64,000 nt of DNA from Filobacillus milosensis (GCF_004402015.1 NZ_SOPW01000019.1:1-64000); one strand, 5' to 3'; positions 1 through 9,746 are shown, counted from the stretch's first letter. A program made the numbers and translations. The notes: generated by a model not told the origin, from the letters alone.

Positions 1-112
1 CATAGGAACGAATGAATTGAATTAGTTGGAACGCCGTATGCGGTGAAAGTCGCACGTACGGTGTGAACGAGGGGAAAAGGGGGCGATAACTTCAAACCCT
101 TACCTATTCGTA
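1..112 (+). mobile_element. 3' end of a group II intron (domains V and VI), partial
   Basis: Positions 31-64 fold as a canonical domain V: an 8-bp stem (31-38 with 57-64) holding a CGC catalytic triad at 32-34, the GTGAAAGTCGCAC core and distal helix. Positions 65-112 can form domain VI (AAGGG pairing with CCCTT around an A-rich loop with a possible branch-point A). The intron body and any reverse transcriptase lie upstream of the window. The exact 3' splice site near 110 is inferred. Confidence 0.85.
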
Positions 113-145
113 TGAAGAAGGGACATAAAAATTAAATATTATATT

Positions 146-179
146 TGGTTCGGTTCTTTATGGACTGAACCATTTTTTT
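146..179 (+). terminator. Rho-independent terminator after the group II intron
   Basis: A 9-bp stem (146-154 with 164-172, one G-U pair) is followed by seven T residues. Confidence 0.75.
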
Positions 180-188
180 ATACAAAAA

Positions 189-210
189 GCACCGAATTTT
201 GCGGTGCAAT
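189..210 (+). terminator. Small GC hairpin, weak terminator-like
   Basis: GCACCG (189-194) pairs with CGGTGC (202-207); only a short AATTT tail follows, so function is uncertain. Confidence 0.4.
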
Positions 211-706
211 TTAATAAACATTTTTACTTGTAATTTACTATGCAAAATAGAGTTTTCCGATAGGTAACGGAACCCGTTATTAAATGCCTATTCTTTTTTG
301 TTTTTCCATGGGAAATGTCTTTTTGAATTAATAAATAGCACTAAGTAACATGGAAATCAATTATAAAATTATGAAGAAGAAGTGTACTTAAACTCCCTCG
401 GCAGATTCGTTCTTCTTTCAAATGTTCACTTAATCGCAGACTTTCAATCCGCTTGTCAAAACATTTTTGGGGAATAGTGTGGTTTTATTATCACTTAAAC
501 TTATTTAAGGCATATTTAATTAGCGGTGATTCTATTTCATAGATAATAAAACATATAAATAGAATATTTGAATATTTTAATTATTTATTTTATTTAGACA
601 ATAGGGTTTAAATTTGGGGTTATTTGTTATATAATGTTTAAAATGGTATAAAAAGGAAGTGAATTGAACCTTCTAGATAGGAGCTACTAAGTTTTACGCT
701 TAAAGA
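211..706. other. Non-coding stretch without a recognised gene
   Basis: AT-rich sequence with no ORF that has both a ribosome binding site and coding-like composition. The only candidate signal is a TATAAT at 630-635 with a weak -35 (TTTAAA, 607-612, 17-bp spacing) that could drive the lipoprotein/metalloprotease pair at 723. Confidence 0.5.
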
Positions 707-722
707 AAAGGAGAGGTATGGT

Positions 723-1352
723 ATGAAGAAAAACTTTATTCTTTTTTGTTTGATTACTATTTTAGTTGCATTTATGTTGAGTGCCTGTAATAATTCTGAA
801 TCTGAAAATACTAAAAATGAAAAAGTGGGTAATATCAATTCTTTTTTGGAAGTTCTACCATTTTCGGAATCGATAGAAAAGGCGGATTTAATTGCTAACA
901 TAACTGTGATTGAAAAGATTGGTGAAAGAAATGAGCCCTCACCAAAAACAACTTTTAAAGTAAGTATTAATGACGTTATTAAAGGCGATGATAGTTTACT
1001 TAATAATTATATACGAATTGATCAACAAGGTAATAGTAAATTTTCTTTTAATAATAACGCTTTGTTCAAAAAAGGTGAAAACTATATTTTATTACTTAGA
1101 GAAACTGTAGGCACTGATAAGAGTGATTATTGGATTCAAGGCGAGGAAGCTGGCATGTATAAAGAGATAAATAATAATATTGTAGTCAAATTAGCTTATA
1201 ACTATAATGCATTAAACTCCATAAAGGCCACCGAACTATCAAATAAAGCGCTAGAAAAAACAGAAGACTTTAGACCTTCTCAAATTCTAGATAAGAGACT
1301 ACTAATGAAAGAAATTAAAAGTAAAGTCAATGCTGGACCGAAAGGAGAATAA
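723..1352 (+). CDS. Secreted lipoprotein upstream of a metzincin protease
   Basis: A 209-residue protein with a lipoprotein signal peptide: basic N-terminus, hydrophobic stretch, then lipobox LSAC with the lipidated Cys at about residue 22, followed by a charged linker. The mature part (about residues 40-205) has alternating beta-strand patterns ending in a KKGENYILLL segment, reminiscent of bacterial NTR/TIMP-like or OB-type secreted domains; that is an impression, not a family assignment. Start ATG has AAAGGAGAGG at 707-716. Its stop lies 1 nt before the start of the protease gene, so the two are co-transcribed. A role as inhibitor, chaperone or partner of the protease is inference from the pairing. 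Confidence 0.8.
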   Translation: MKKNFILFCLITILVAFMLSACNNSESENTKNEKVGNINSFLEVLPFSESIEKADLIANITVIEKIGERNEPSPKTTFKVSINDVIKGDDSLLNNYIRIDQQGNSKFSFNNNALFKKGENYILLLRETVGTDKSDYWIQGEEAGMYKEINNNIVVKLAYNYNALNSIKATELSNKALEKTEDFRPSQILDKRLLMKEIKSKVNAGPKGE

Positions 1353-1353
1353 T

Positions 1354-1944
1354 ATGAAAACAGTAATGAAATATTTTGTTCCTTTTTTACTATTAGTTAC
1401 AATGATACTATTTACATTTAATATATCTTCGTTTGCTCACGGGAGTAAGTATTGCAACGGCGGAAGTGAAACGATGGGGTGGAAAGTATATTGTAGTAAC
1501 TATACCGATGGTCATGCAGGCACAAGTTCTATTACTTATAAATACTCTACTGATTTGGAAGATAAATATAAAAATTATTCTCAAACAGCGGCTGGTAGAT
1601 GGAATATGACAGGTGTAGTTGATATATCATATTCAAGCTCTTCTCCAAATATTATAAAGCAATATAATGACCCAAATACTAGTTCTGTAGCTAGTGTATA
1701 TACATCCTCAACTAACAATAATCACAAAGAAGTATGGACTATGTATTATAATGAATATCATATGAATAATTATGAATTTACTGAAAGAAACGGCATTGCT
1801 ACTCATGAAATGGGTCATACTATAGGACTTGTTGATTTGGAGAATTATATGAATATAGATAAAATAATGTTCGGTAGTGACGGCGTACAAGTAAAGTATC
1901 CTCAATTTGAAGATATAGAAGGTGCAAAAGAAGCAGTGAAATAA
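1354..1944 (+). CDS. Secreted metzincin (matrixin-like) zinc metalloprotease
   Basis: A 196-residue protein starting at ATG 1354, preceded by AAAGGAG at 1340-1346; an in-frame ATG at 1330 lacks such a site. Residues 1-29 form a Sec signal peptide ending near FAHG. The metzincin zinc motif HEMGHTIGLVD lies at residues 151-161: two zinc His, catalytic Glu, Gly turn, and Asp in place of the third His, as in some matrixin-like families. A Met-turn candidate is at about residue 172 (KIMFG). The protein is short, essentially signal peptide plus catalytic domain. It probably acts outside the membrane. The gene lies directly behind the lipoprotein at 723, and a terminator follows at 2049. Confidence 0.82.
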   Translation: MKTVMKYFVPFLLLVTMILFTFNISSFAHGSKYCNGGSETMGWKVYCSNYTDGHAGTSSITYKYSTDLEDKYKNYSQTAAGRWNMTGVVDISYSSSSPNIIKQYNDPNTSSVASVYTSSTNNNHKEVWTMYYNEYHMNNYEFTERNGIATHEMGHTIGLVDLENYMNIDKIMFGSDGVQVKYPQFEDIEGAKEAVK

Positions 1945-2048
1945 TAAATTATGATAAAGTTGATTAGTTTATAATCTTTACATTAGTAAATCTTTGAAAG
2001 TTTAGTGATTAACACAATTCAGTAGCATTTGAGTGATACAGTAAAAGT

Positions 2049-2083
2049 AATCCTATCGTCTCTTAGAGATGATAGGATTCTTG
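2049..2083 (+). terminator. Intrinsic hairpin terminator after the lipoprotein/metzincin pair
   Basis: AATCCTATC (2049-2057) pairs perfectly with GATAGGATT (2071-2079); the T tract is short. Confidence 0.6.
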
Positions 2084-2157
2084 TATTTAAAATAGTGGGA
2101 GATTATCTATTGAAGATTAGATAAACGAATTCAAACCTACATTTCTTGGAAATATTT

Positions 2158-2341
2158 TTATGCTCCATGATCAATGTTTTCATAAGATAAAAAATTAAAT
2201 TCTATATTAATGTGCCCACCATTCATATGAAAGTGAATTCCATCGTTAGCCTTAACACAAGATAATACAGTAATTGAGAAAGAGTAAGTTAGTTGAAGTT
2301 TTGAATAACATTTTAATAGCTTAATGTTGTGTCCAGCTTTA
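2158..2341 (-). pseudogene. Possible 3' remnant of an unknown gene on the minus strand
   Basis: Read on the minus strand, an open frame of about 60 codons without a plausible start ends in NGGHINIEFNFLSYENIDHG and a TAA. Its composition looks coding (few rare residues, alternating hydrophobic pattern), but no family is recognised. It would be the C-terminal tail of a gene whose 5' part has been lost. Confidence 0.25.
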
Positions 2342-2392
2342 GGCTATGAACCAAAAGACTAAAAAACCTAATACATCAATTTGCTCAAAAAT

Positions 2393-2515
2393 ATGGAGGA
2401 ATTTAACAATAAATGTCGAATGGTGTATAGTGTGGGTGAAATCACTAGGAAGATGGGTATGTTTCATGGATTTGTCCTTAAAAGTACTGCACCTTCATTT
2501 GGCAAATACCTATAA
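2393..2515 (+). CDS. Possible 40-residue peptide of unknown function
   Basis: The frame starting ATG-GAG-GAA and ending TAA at 2513 encodes MEEFNNKCRMVYSVGEITRK and about 20 more residues. Composition is more protein-like than the overlapping frame at 2346-2561. There is no clear ribosome binding site, so it may be a gene remnant or chance. Confidence 0.2.
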   Translation: MEEFNNKCRMVYSVGEITRKMGMFHGFVLKSTAPSFGKYL

Positions 2516-2547
2516 TATCGATTATGGGAACATAAGGAGGTTTATAA

Positions 2548-5500
2548 TTGAAACAAGATGAAAAAGGTAAAATAATAAATAAATTCCAAAAACTAACCCC
2601 AATTAAGAATGCTAAATTAAAAATGTATGATGATGCACTAAATTTTGTATTTGAAAATAATGATATTAAAAATGTAGCAATATCTGGTCCATATAGTGCG
2701 GGAAAAAGCAGTATAATCGAGTCTTACAAGCTTAAATCTACTGATAAACGATATTTACATATTTCACTTGCACATTTTCCTGAAACACAATCGGAAAACT
2801 CATCAATTGAAGAAACTACCCAAATATATTCAAATAACTCTTCAAAGGATAACGCTATCTTAGAAGGGAAAATACTAAACCAGTTAATTCATCAGATTAA
2901 ACAAAATAAAATTCCTCAGACTAAATTTAAAGTTAAACAAAAAATTAAACCAAAGAAGATTGCTTTTAGCTCTATAATTTTTACCATATTTCTAATGCTT
3001 GTTTATTATATATACTCTTTTAATAGATGGTCTTCATTTGTTCCTACGTTAAAAGAAACATGGCTAAAAAACACATTAATGTGGACGACAAGTAATATTA
3101 CATTACTATTTAGTGGATTAGTTTGTTTTTTAATCGTTGGATTAGCAACACATTTTTTAATCATACTTCAAAAAAACAAAAATATTTTAAAAAGACTCAA
3201 ATTACAAGGAAATGAGATTGAGATATTTGAAGAAAAGGATGATTCTTTTTTTGACAAATATCTTAATGAAGTATTATATCTTTTTGAACATTCTAACGCA
3301 GATGTAATTGTTTTCGAAGATATCGATAGATTTAATGCGAATGAAATATTTGAGAAGTTAAGGGAAATAAATACACTTGTTAATAATAAAAAATTTGAAG
3401 GTAATAAACCTCCCATTAGATTCTTTTATCTATTAAGGGATGATATTTTCACTTCAAAAGATCGCACAAAGTTTTTTGATTTCATTCTTCCAATTATTCC
3501 AGTTATTGATGGGTCTAATTCATACGACCAGCTAATTGATCATTTTAAAGAAGGTGGAATATTCGACTGATTCGATGAAAAATTCCTTAGCGAACTTTCA
3601 TTATATATTGATGACATGAGAATTTTAAAAAACATTTATAACGAATTTATTATTTACCATGATCGTATCTTGTCTAAGGAGAATGAATCACAAACAGAGC
3701 AGCAAAACAAAGTACAATCAGATTCAGCATTACTAAATTTAGACATTAATAAACTCTTGGGTATTGTCGTCTATAAAAATATATTTCCAAAAGATTTTAG
3801 TGATTTGCACCTAAGAAAGGGCTTTATGTTTACCTTATTTAATACAAAATCTTCACTCATCGAGCAAGAAGTAAAAAGGTTAAATCTTAAAATTGGTGAA
3901 ATAGAAGAAATGATTCTTTCATCAGAAGATGAAATGCTTGAATCTATAAATGAACTGGATGCTATATATTTTAAATTTCATCCACAAATAACTTCCGTGG
4001 GGAACAAGTCTATTTCCGAATTTAATAACCAAACACAATTGATCAAAGAAATGAAGGATAATCCTACAAATATAAATGTACGTGTTAATAATGGATATAA
4101 TGTATCGACTTTAAATATAACATCTGAATTGGAGAAGTTAGAACAAAATCCAGAATATATTAAGCGTAAGCGTGCTATTGAAAGAAAAAGTAGCAATCAA
4201 ATTGAAAAACTAAAGTCTACATTGCAAGAGTTAATAAAACAAAAGAGCACTTTACAAAATAGAAAATTAAAGGAATTTATTAGCAAAGATAATATAAATA
4301 ACATTTTTAGCATTTCTTATACGAATGAAATTGGTGATGAAAATCAGTTTAATGAAATTAAAGGAAGTAATTATTTTCCTTTGATTAAATACTTGGTGCG
4401 GTACGGTTACATCGATGAGAGCTATTCAGATTATATGACATATTTCTACGAAAATAGCCTAAATCGAGTCGATAAGAATTTTTTATTAAGTGTTACAGAT
4501 CAAATACCAAAAGACTATTCATACTCACTCAATGATCCTGATAAGGTAATTTCTAGATTGAGGCTTAGTCATTTTTATCATGCTGAAATCCTTAATTTTG
4601 ATTTATTGAACCACTTATTAATAACAAAATCTATTAATGCTAAGTATCTAAGTAGTTTCCTTGAGCAGTTAAAGGAAACAAAAAATTTTCAATTTATTGG
4701 TGGATTTTTAGATCTTGGCAAAGATAAAGAATTGAAGTTATTTATCGAAGAGATAAATAAAATGTGGCCGACCATTTTTCAAAGTATTATAGATGAGAGT
4801 GATTTTAGTCATAATCAAAAAAAACAATACTCTGTTTATAGTTTGTATTATTCTTCAGATGTAGTTATAGAACATCTAAATAAGAGGAATAATCTAACAA
4901 ATTTTATATCCAATAGCCATGATTTCCTTGATATTGAATCACCAGATATTGAAAAGTTGATTGCTGGTTTTTCTTTACTAGGAGTTAAATTTGAGTGGAT
5001 TAATTATGCAGAATCAAACATTAGATTATTTCAAGAAGTATATCATAACAATTTGTACAAACTGACATTTAACAACATTTGTTTAATGCTAGAAAAAGCT
5101 TATGGATTGGTTAAAAGCGAAGATTTTAAAAATAAAAATTTTACATTGGTTATTTCTGAGCAGGACGAACCATTAGCTCAATATGTCAATAGCAATTTTA
5201 ATCATTATATTAAAGAAATTTTGGAGAATTGTAATGAGCGTATTACAGACGAAGAATCTGTCGCATTGTCAATAATTAATCATACTGAGGTTGATACAAA
5301 AGATAAAAGTGCTTATATTCGCTATTTAGATACAGTCATACAACATATCGATAGTGTCAAAGATATTGATATTTGGGCCTTACTATTACAAGAACAGGTA
5401 GTTGAATATTCTGAGAACAATATTTTAAATTATTTTTTCCATCACGAATTAGATTCGTATTTGATTGACTTTGTAAACGAATCTGATTGTCAATTAGAGT

Positions 5501-6402
5501 TTGAATCGAAATCTATCGACAATACATTTGGAGAAAACTCCGCATCTAAGTTCTTTAAAGCATTAGTGAATAATAATGAACTAACAAATGAAAGATACGA
5601 ATCGATACTAAAAACTTTTGACCGACATTATAATGCGTTTTCTAATACTGAGATTGAAGAAGACAAAATGCAAATCCTCATAAAAATTAATACATTGCGT
5701 ATGACAGAGGAAAACCTTATTTTTATGAGAGAGAGCTACAGAAGTCTGTTATTGTTTTTCATTAAACATAATATTCGTCAATACACGGAAGATGTGATTA
5801 ACGAAGAGAACTTTGAAATGGATGAAGTACTCTCTTTATTGGATAAAAATGTAGAGGATAAATATAAAATCAGTCTGCTTAAATTCTCATCCGATGTAAT
5901 CACATTAAAGGAGAAGGATTACTCTGACTCAGTTAAATTACACATTTTAGAAAATAATCTTAATGGAGAAGATATTCCACTTTTGCTAGATAACTACCCT
6001 CATGAAAGAAATAAAACTATTGTGGATGCTATAAAAACCATCTCAATCCAAAGTATTGAAGATATTATAACTGAACAATATTCAGTACCTTTTGAATTAC
6101 TCGTAGAACTGTTTTTGGAAGGACAACTCGAAATGAAAACTAAAAAGGAACTGTTTGCACAGCATTTACCGAACATGAGCAAAAAACAAGTAGTAAAATC
6201 ACTTAGAACCCTTCAAATGGAAGATTTTCTGAGCTTATTTGAAAGAAAAAGACCTACATTCGAAATAAACGATGTTAACGAGACCATTTTAGATAATTTC
6301 AAAGAAAGGAAATGGATAACAACTTTTTATACTGATGAAAATAACACAGAGCTTTTTCGTGCAATAGGTCGTGATAGGTCAGATATTTTAGCATCAATAT
6401 AA
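2548..6402 (+). pseudogene. yobI: YobI-type KAP-family P-loop NTPase, interrupted by an in-frame TGA
   Basis: Reading starts at TTG 2548 (AAGGAGG at 2534-2540). Walker A GPYSAGKSS is at residues 47-55, two transmembrane helices (about 139-159 and 181-211) are inserted before Walker B (DVIVFEDIDRF, 252-262), and FFYLLRDDIF follows as a sensor-like strand: the layout of membrane-inserted KAP NTPases and of Bacillus YobI. A TGA at 3568-3570 stops the frame after residue 340. The same frame resumes at once (FDEKFLSELSLYIDD) and continues as a 928-codon ORF to 6402, with a coiled coil near 3850-4270 and a long alpha-helical C-terminal region. With the stop ignored the protein is about 1,284 residues, comparable to full-length YobI. 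KAP NTPases occur in anti-phage islands, but a defence role here is inference. A nonsense mutation is likelier than recoding. Confidence 0.82.
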
Positions 6403-6442
6403 TTGTACAGGAATTCAGATGATGCTTGCTCATGGGTATTTT

Positions 6443-6480
6443 GGATATTCAAAAAGCGTTGCTTCTTGGATATCCTTTTC
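6443..6480 (+). terminator. Intrinsic terminator downstream of the yobI-like gene
   Basis: A 15-bp near-perfect stem (6443-6457 with 6461-6475) with a 3-nt loop is followed by TTTTC. Confidence 0.7.
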
Positions 6481-6662
6481 TATAAAGAAAACTACTTAAT
6501 TCTAAAAAATATCTATAGGACTTCTTTTAAATTGTATGGTTTTTACTTGTGATTGTCTTAGTATGTTATATAAAAGCAGGTAGTAGTAAATATGGAGGAT
6601 ATTTTTAGAAAAAGTTATTCTTAATATAAAGATGGAATTAATTTTGTGGAGGGGGAATCATA

Positions 6663-7139
6663 TTGAGTTCTGGTTTTAGTTTAGTTACATTTGTTACTAC
6701 AGTTCTTGCTGGTGTATGTGTATTCATCATAGGACAATTTATATTAAAATTTATATTTGATCCAATTTCTCAATTAAAGCTTGAAATAGCTGATATCGCT
6801 CATAAAATGGTTTTCTATGCTAATAGATATTCTAATCCAGTAGTAATTAGTAAAGAAAACATCGAAAATGAAGAAATGAAAGCGGATATGATAGAAGTAA
6901 GTATGGAATTGAGAACAAGCGCTAGTAGGTTATCATCTAAAGTACAAGCCGTACCTTTTTATAACTTTTTTGCTTTTTTTAGAATTGTACCAAAACTGTA
7001 TGATTTAAATAAAGTACAAAGTAATATTATTGGACTATCAAATTCCTTATGGATTGGAAAAGATCATGACTATAAGATCTACGAAAAAATCGAGGAGAGA
7101 AGAAATGAAATTAAACATTATTTAAAGATTAGACTTTAA
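6663..7139 (+). CDS. Small membrane-anchored protein of unknown function
   Basis: A 158-residue protein with TTG start at 6663 and a strong GGAGGGGG at 6648-6655. One N-terminal transmembrane helix (about residues 8-30) is followed by a cytoplasmic helical domain rich in charged residues. I do not recognise a family. A second, broken copy lies at 8253-8580. Both copies also share the upstream region and ribosome binding site, so the locus duplicated as a unit. The gene sits between the YobI-type NTPase and a CoiA-like nuclease, hence probably in a defence or mobile cluster. Confidence 0.75.
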   Translation: MSSGFSLVTFVTTVLAGVCVFIIGQFILKFIFDPISQLKLEIADIAHKMVFYANRYSNPVVISKENIENEEMKADMIEVSMELRTSASRLSSKVQAVPFYNFFAFFRIVPKLYDLNKVQSNIIGLSNSLWIGKDHDYKIYEKIEERRNEIKHYLKIRL

Positions 7140-7259
7140 AAATTACTAAACATTAAGTTAAATAAATGAATTGTTCTTATAATACCCATTATGTTGTTTT
7201 AATTTTATCTCCATAATTCTGTTGCTATTACTTAGTATAGTGGTTTTTTGAAGTTATTA

Positions 7260-7299
7260 AACCCTCTCCTATTCTAAAAAAGATAGAGCGGGTATTTTT
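7260..7299 (+). terminator. Imperfect hairpin with T tract in the gap 7140-7529
   Basis: ACCCTCTCCTAT (from 7261) pairs imperfectly with ATAGAGCGGGT (7283-7293), followed by ATTTTTT. The remainder of the gap up to 7529 shows only short, unconvincing frames. Confidence 0.5.
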
Positions 7300-7529
7300 T
7301 GAACTTAATTATTTATTTCATAACCTATAACGAAATTTTTGGATAATATATTTTTGGAGGATTTTTACAAATAATGTCGAAGTATGCAATAGAGCATTAT
7401 TTTACTATTACATCAATACGACTGATGATGGTCAAATTGAAATAATAAATACTTTATAATTAAAAAACGGTAAATACAGATCTTTCGCTAACAATAATAT
7501 AGATGCAGTTAGAAGGAGGCTTTATCATT

Positions 7530-8255
7530 TTGGTAGACTTGAAATACCCTTTAGCAACAGATAATACTCATAATATTGTTCTAGCAAATGAAGCTACACC
7601 ACGTCAAGACTATTATTGTATTGGTTGTGGCAGTGTTATGAGGAGAAGAAAAGGAAAAAAAAGAGCTCATTTCTTTCATAAATCTGATGAATCAAATTGT
7701 TCCTCGGAATCAGCACTACATATAGGATTTAAGAAGCTATTATATAACCGAATTGATGAGTCACTAACGGGATCGAAAGAGTTAATTATACATTGGAATT
7801 GTGATATTTGTGGAGAGTTACATCAACGCAACGTATTAAATAAAACAAAGCGAGTAGAAATAGAGAAGTCATTCGGCCCGTGTAGACCGGATATTTCATT
7901 ACTAGACGAGAATGATAAATTAATTATTGCAATTGAAATTATAGTTACTCATGAACCGGAAGAAAGTACGTTAAACTATTACATTGAAAATAAAGTAGCG
8001 CTTATAAGATTTAAGCTTACAGACGTTTCCGATTTTGACATTCTTCAAAATGAAGTTTTAAAACCAACTTCTGTAGATGTTTGTTTGAGCCCAAAATGTA
8101 ATCGTTGTGGCGACCATGCTATTAAGTCTTATCTCTACATTATTCAAGGAGAATGTTGGCGATGTGAGAGCAAGATGAATATCTCTTCCATTGTTGATAA
8201 TTTTGAAAGAATATACACTCCAGATGAATATTCAAAGGAACAAATCGCACTTTAA
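7530..8255 (+). CDS. CoiA-like protein: zinc-ribbon plus PD-(D/E)XK-type nuclease core
   Basis: A 241-residue protein starting at TTG 7530, chosen because AAGGAGG (7513-7519) sits 10 nt upstream; an ATG at 7503 lies before that site. An N-terminal zinc finger (YYCIGCGSVMRRRKGKKRAHFFHK, about residues 30-55, shown here in part) matches the CoiA N-terminal domain. A nuclease-like core follows: RPDISLL with Asp, then AIEIIVTHE with Glu, as in CoiA and related restriction-like folds. A C-terminal pair of CxxC motifs (CNRCGD, CWRCES) suggests a second zinc ribbon. Real CoiA is longer and acts in transformation. This shorter form, beside a YobI NTPase and a methyltransferase remnant, is more likely an accessory or defence nuclease (inference). 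Its stop codon lies at the edge of the inverted segment that follows. Confidence 0.65.
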   Translation: MVDLKYPLATDNTHNIVLANEATPRQDYYCIGCGSVMRRRKGKKRAHFFHKSDESNCSSESALHIGFKKLLYNRIDESLTGSKELIIHWNCDICGELHQRNVLNKTKRVEIEKSFGPCRPDISLLDENDKLIIAIEIIVTHEPEESTLNYYIENKVALIRFKLTDVSDFDILQNEVLKPTSVDVCLSPKCNRCGDHAIKSYLYIIQGECWRCESKMNISSIVDNFERIYTPDEYSKEQIAL

Positions 8256-8440
8256 TTGAGAAATTGGATCAAATATAAATTTTAATATAAATTGTCCTAT
8301 GATGAATACACTTACACCAGCAAGAACTGTAGTAACAAATGTTACTAAACTAAAACCAGAACTCAATATGATTCCCCCTTTACACAATAATTCCCTCTAT
8401 AAATTAAGATTAATTTTTTCTAAAAAAATTAATAGATTCA
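8253..8440 (-). pseudogene. Inverted 5' half of a second copy of the 6663 membrane protein gene
   Basis: Read on the minus strand, 8440 to 8253 reproduces the upstream region, the ribosome binding site (AAGGGGG), the TTG start and the first ~38 codons of the gene at 6663 (SSGFSLVTFVTTVLAG and on to DPISQL), with a few substitutions. The copy stops exactly where the plus-strand fragment at 8440 continues. Flipping this ~190-bp segment would restore an uninterrupted 5' end. Confidence 0.8.
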
Positions 8441-8580
8441 AATAGCTGATATCGCTCATAAAATTGTTTTTTATACTGATAGATATCTTAACCCAGTAGT
8501 TTATACTAAAGAGAACATCGAAAATGAAGAAGTAAAAACTGATTTAATTGAAGTAAGCAAGGAATTAAGAACCAGTGCAG
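8441..8580 (+). pseudogene. Middle part of the second copy of the 6663 gene, fused to a methyltransferase remnant
   Basis: The plus strand reads IADIAHKIVFYTDRYLNPVV, then a segment matching ENIENEE and ELRTSA of the intact protein at 6663, and runs at about 8575-8580 into sequence from an unrelated gene. The copy therefore lacks both its 3' end (deletion fusion) and a correctly oriented 5' end (inversion). Confidence 0.8.
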
Positions 8581-9318
8581 TTTATATCAATAGAAAACTT
8601 ATCCGATAAATATTTTAGACCTTGGATTGGTGCTCGTGAGTTAGTAAATGGTTTTCAGCGTTTTTGCTTGTATTTAGCGAATTGTCCACCAAAAGAATTG
8701 CGAAAAATGCCCAATGTCATGAAACGAGTAGAAGCTGTGAGGGAAATAAGACTGGAAAGTAAAAAAGCAGCTACACGTAAATGGGCTGACTTTCCAACTC
8801 GATTAACCGAGGGTAGAACAACGGATAGTGACATCTTAATAATCCCAAGGGTAACATCAGAAAACCGCAAGTTTATACCAATCGGGTATTATGAATATCC
8901 AACTATTTGCAGTGATTCAGCCTACCAGATTGAAGATGCTGATGAGTACATATTCGGAATATTAAAATCTACCATGCACATGGCTTGAGTGAGTACGGTA
9001 GCTGGTCGATTATAGGGAGACTATCGTTACTCGAACACATTGGTGTATAACAACTTTGTTTTTCCGAATCCATCGGAAAAACAAAAGCAGGCTATTGAAA
9101 AGATGGCGCAAAAAATTCTTGATATACGAACAAGTTATCCTGAGAGCTCACTTGCCGATCTCTATGATCCTATTGCTACTCCTTCAGATTTATTAAAAGC
9201 TCATCAGGATTAGATAGAGCAGTGGAAAAAGCCTATGGAAAAACGTTTAAAACTGATAATGATCGAGTGGCCTTTTTATTCGAAAAATACAAAGAAGCAA
9301 CCATTGATATACCATAAA
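8575..9318 (+). pseudogene. Remnant of an MmeI/YeeA-family class I DNA methyltransferase (C-terminal part)
   Basis: The first open segment (to 8988) carries the target-recognition region of MmeI/YeeA-type enzymes: IGARELVNGFQRFCLYL, CPPKELRKMPNVM, KKAATRKWADFP, LIIPRVTSENRKFIPIGYY and FGILKSTMHMA. Beyond a TGA at 8986-8988 the homology continues through further stops and a frameshift (DYRYSNTLVYNNFVFPNPSE, ATPSDLLKAHQD, KAYGKTFKTDNDRVAFLFEKY) to a TAA near 9318. The N-terminal nuclease and methyltransferase domains are gone. The family modifies DNA in type IIG/IIL restriction systems or related defence loci. This copy cannot be functional. Confidence 0.82.
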
Positions 9319-9690
9319 AGTGAGGTTTTACTTTATCCGTTTAATCCCGTGTATTAACCCTTTTATTCACCTTAGGCTTTATCATTTCAGTATTACTATC
9401 ATTAAGTGATTATAGTGTGATGTAATAATTTAAAAAAATAGACAAACTTGGTTGTTTAAGGTTAGTTTTCGATGTTGTGCTATTTGGTGAGAGAGGAGTT
9501 GATTGGTGTTTGGATAAAACTTAAAATTTAATTTATAACTACTATATGGTGTTACAGACGATTGAGGACATTATTTATTTAATAATTGAACAAAAAGATG
9601 CTAGTAATACCTATTAGATTAATAAAAGAAATTTATTATACTTTGTTTAAAGGCTCTCATAGTTATCATTATGTTTATAAAAAAGTGTCT
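9319..9690. other. Non-coding stretch between the methyltransferase remnant and the recombinase trio
   Basis: AT-rich sequence with no convincing gene. It should contain one end of the recombinase element, but I found no terminal inverted repeat by eye. A short plus-strand frame at 9586-9831 runs through a terminator and is rejected. Confidence 0.4.
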
Positions 9691-9697
9691 AATCAAA

Positions 9698-9746
9698 AAG
9701 AAACACCGTTATTCTTGCTTATAACAATAACGGTGTTTCTTTTTTA
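9698..9746. terminator. Strong bidirectional terminator at the end of the recombinase operon
   Basis: A perfect 16-bp stem (9698-9713 with 9726-9741) with a 12-nt loop is flanked by A tracts on the left and T tracts on the right. It lies a few bases beyond the stop of the last recombinase gene. Confidence 0.88.

Noticed and set aside
638-901. Minus-strand frame overlapping the lipoprotein at 723
   Set aside because: Antisense shadow of a gene with signal peptide and good ribosome binding site; the same applies to similar antisense frames throughout the window.
2346-2561. 71-codon open frame before the yobI-like gene
   Set aside because: No ribosome binding site, unusual composition (many Trp/Cys), and it runs into the yobI start region; another frame (2393-2515) looks more protein-like.
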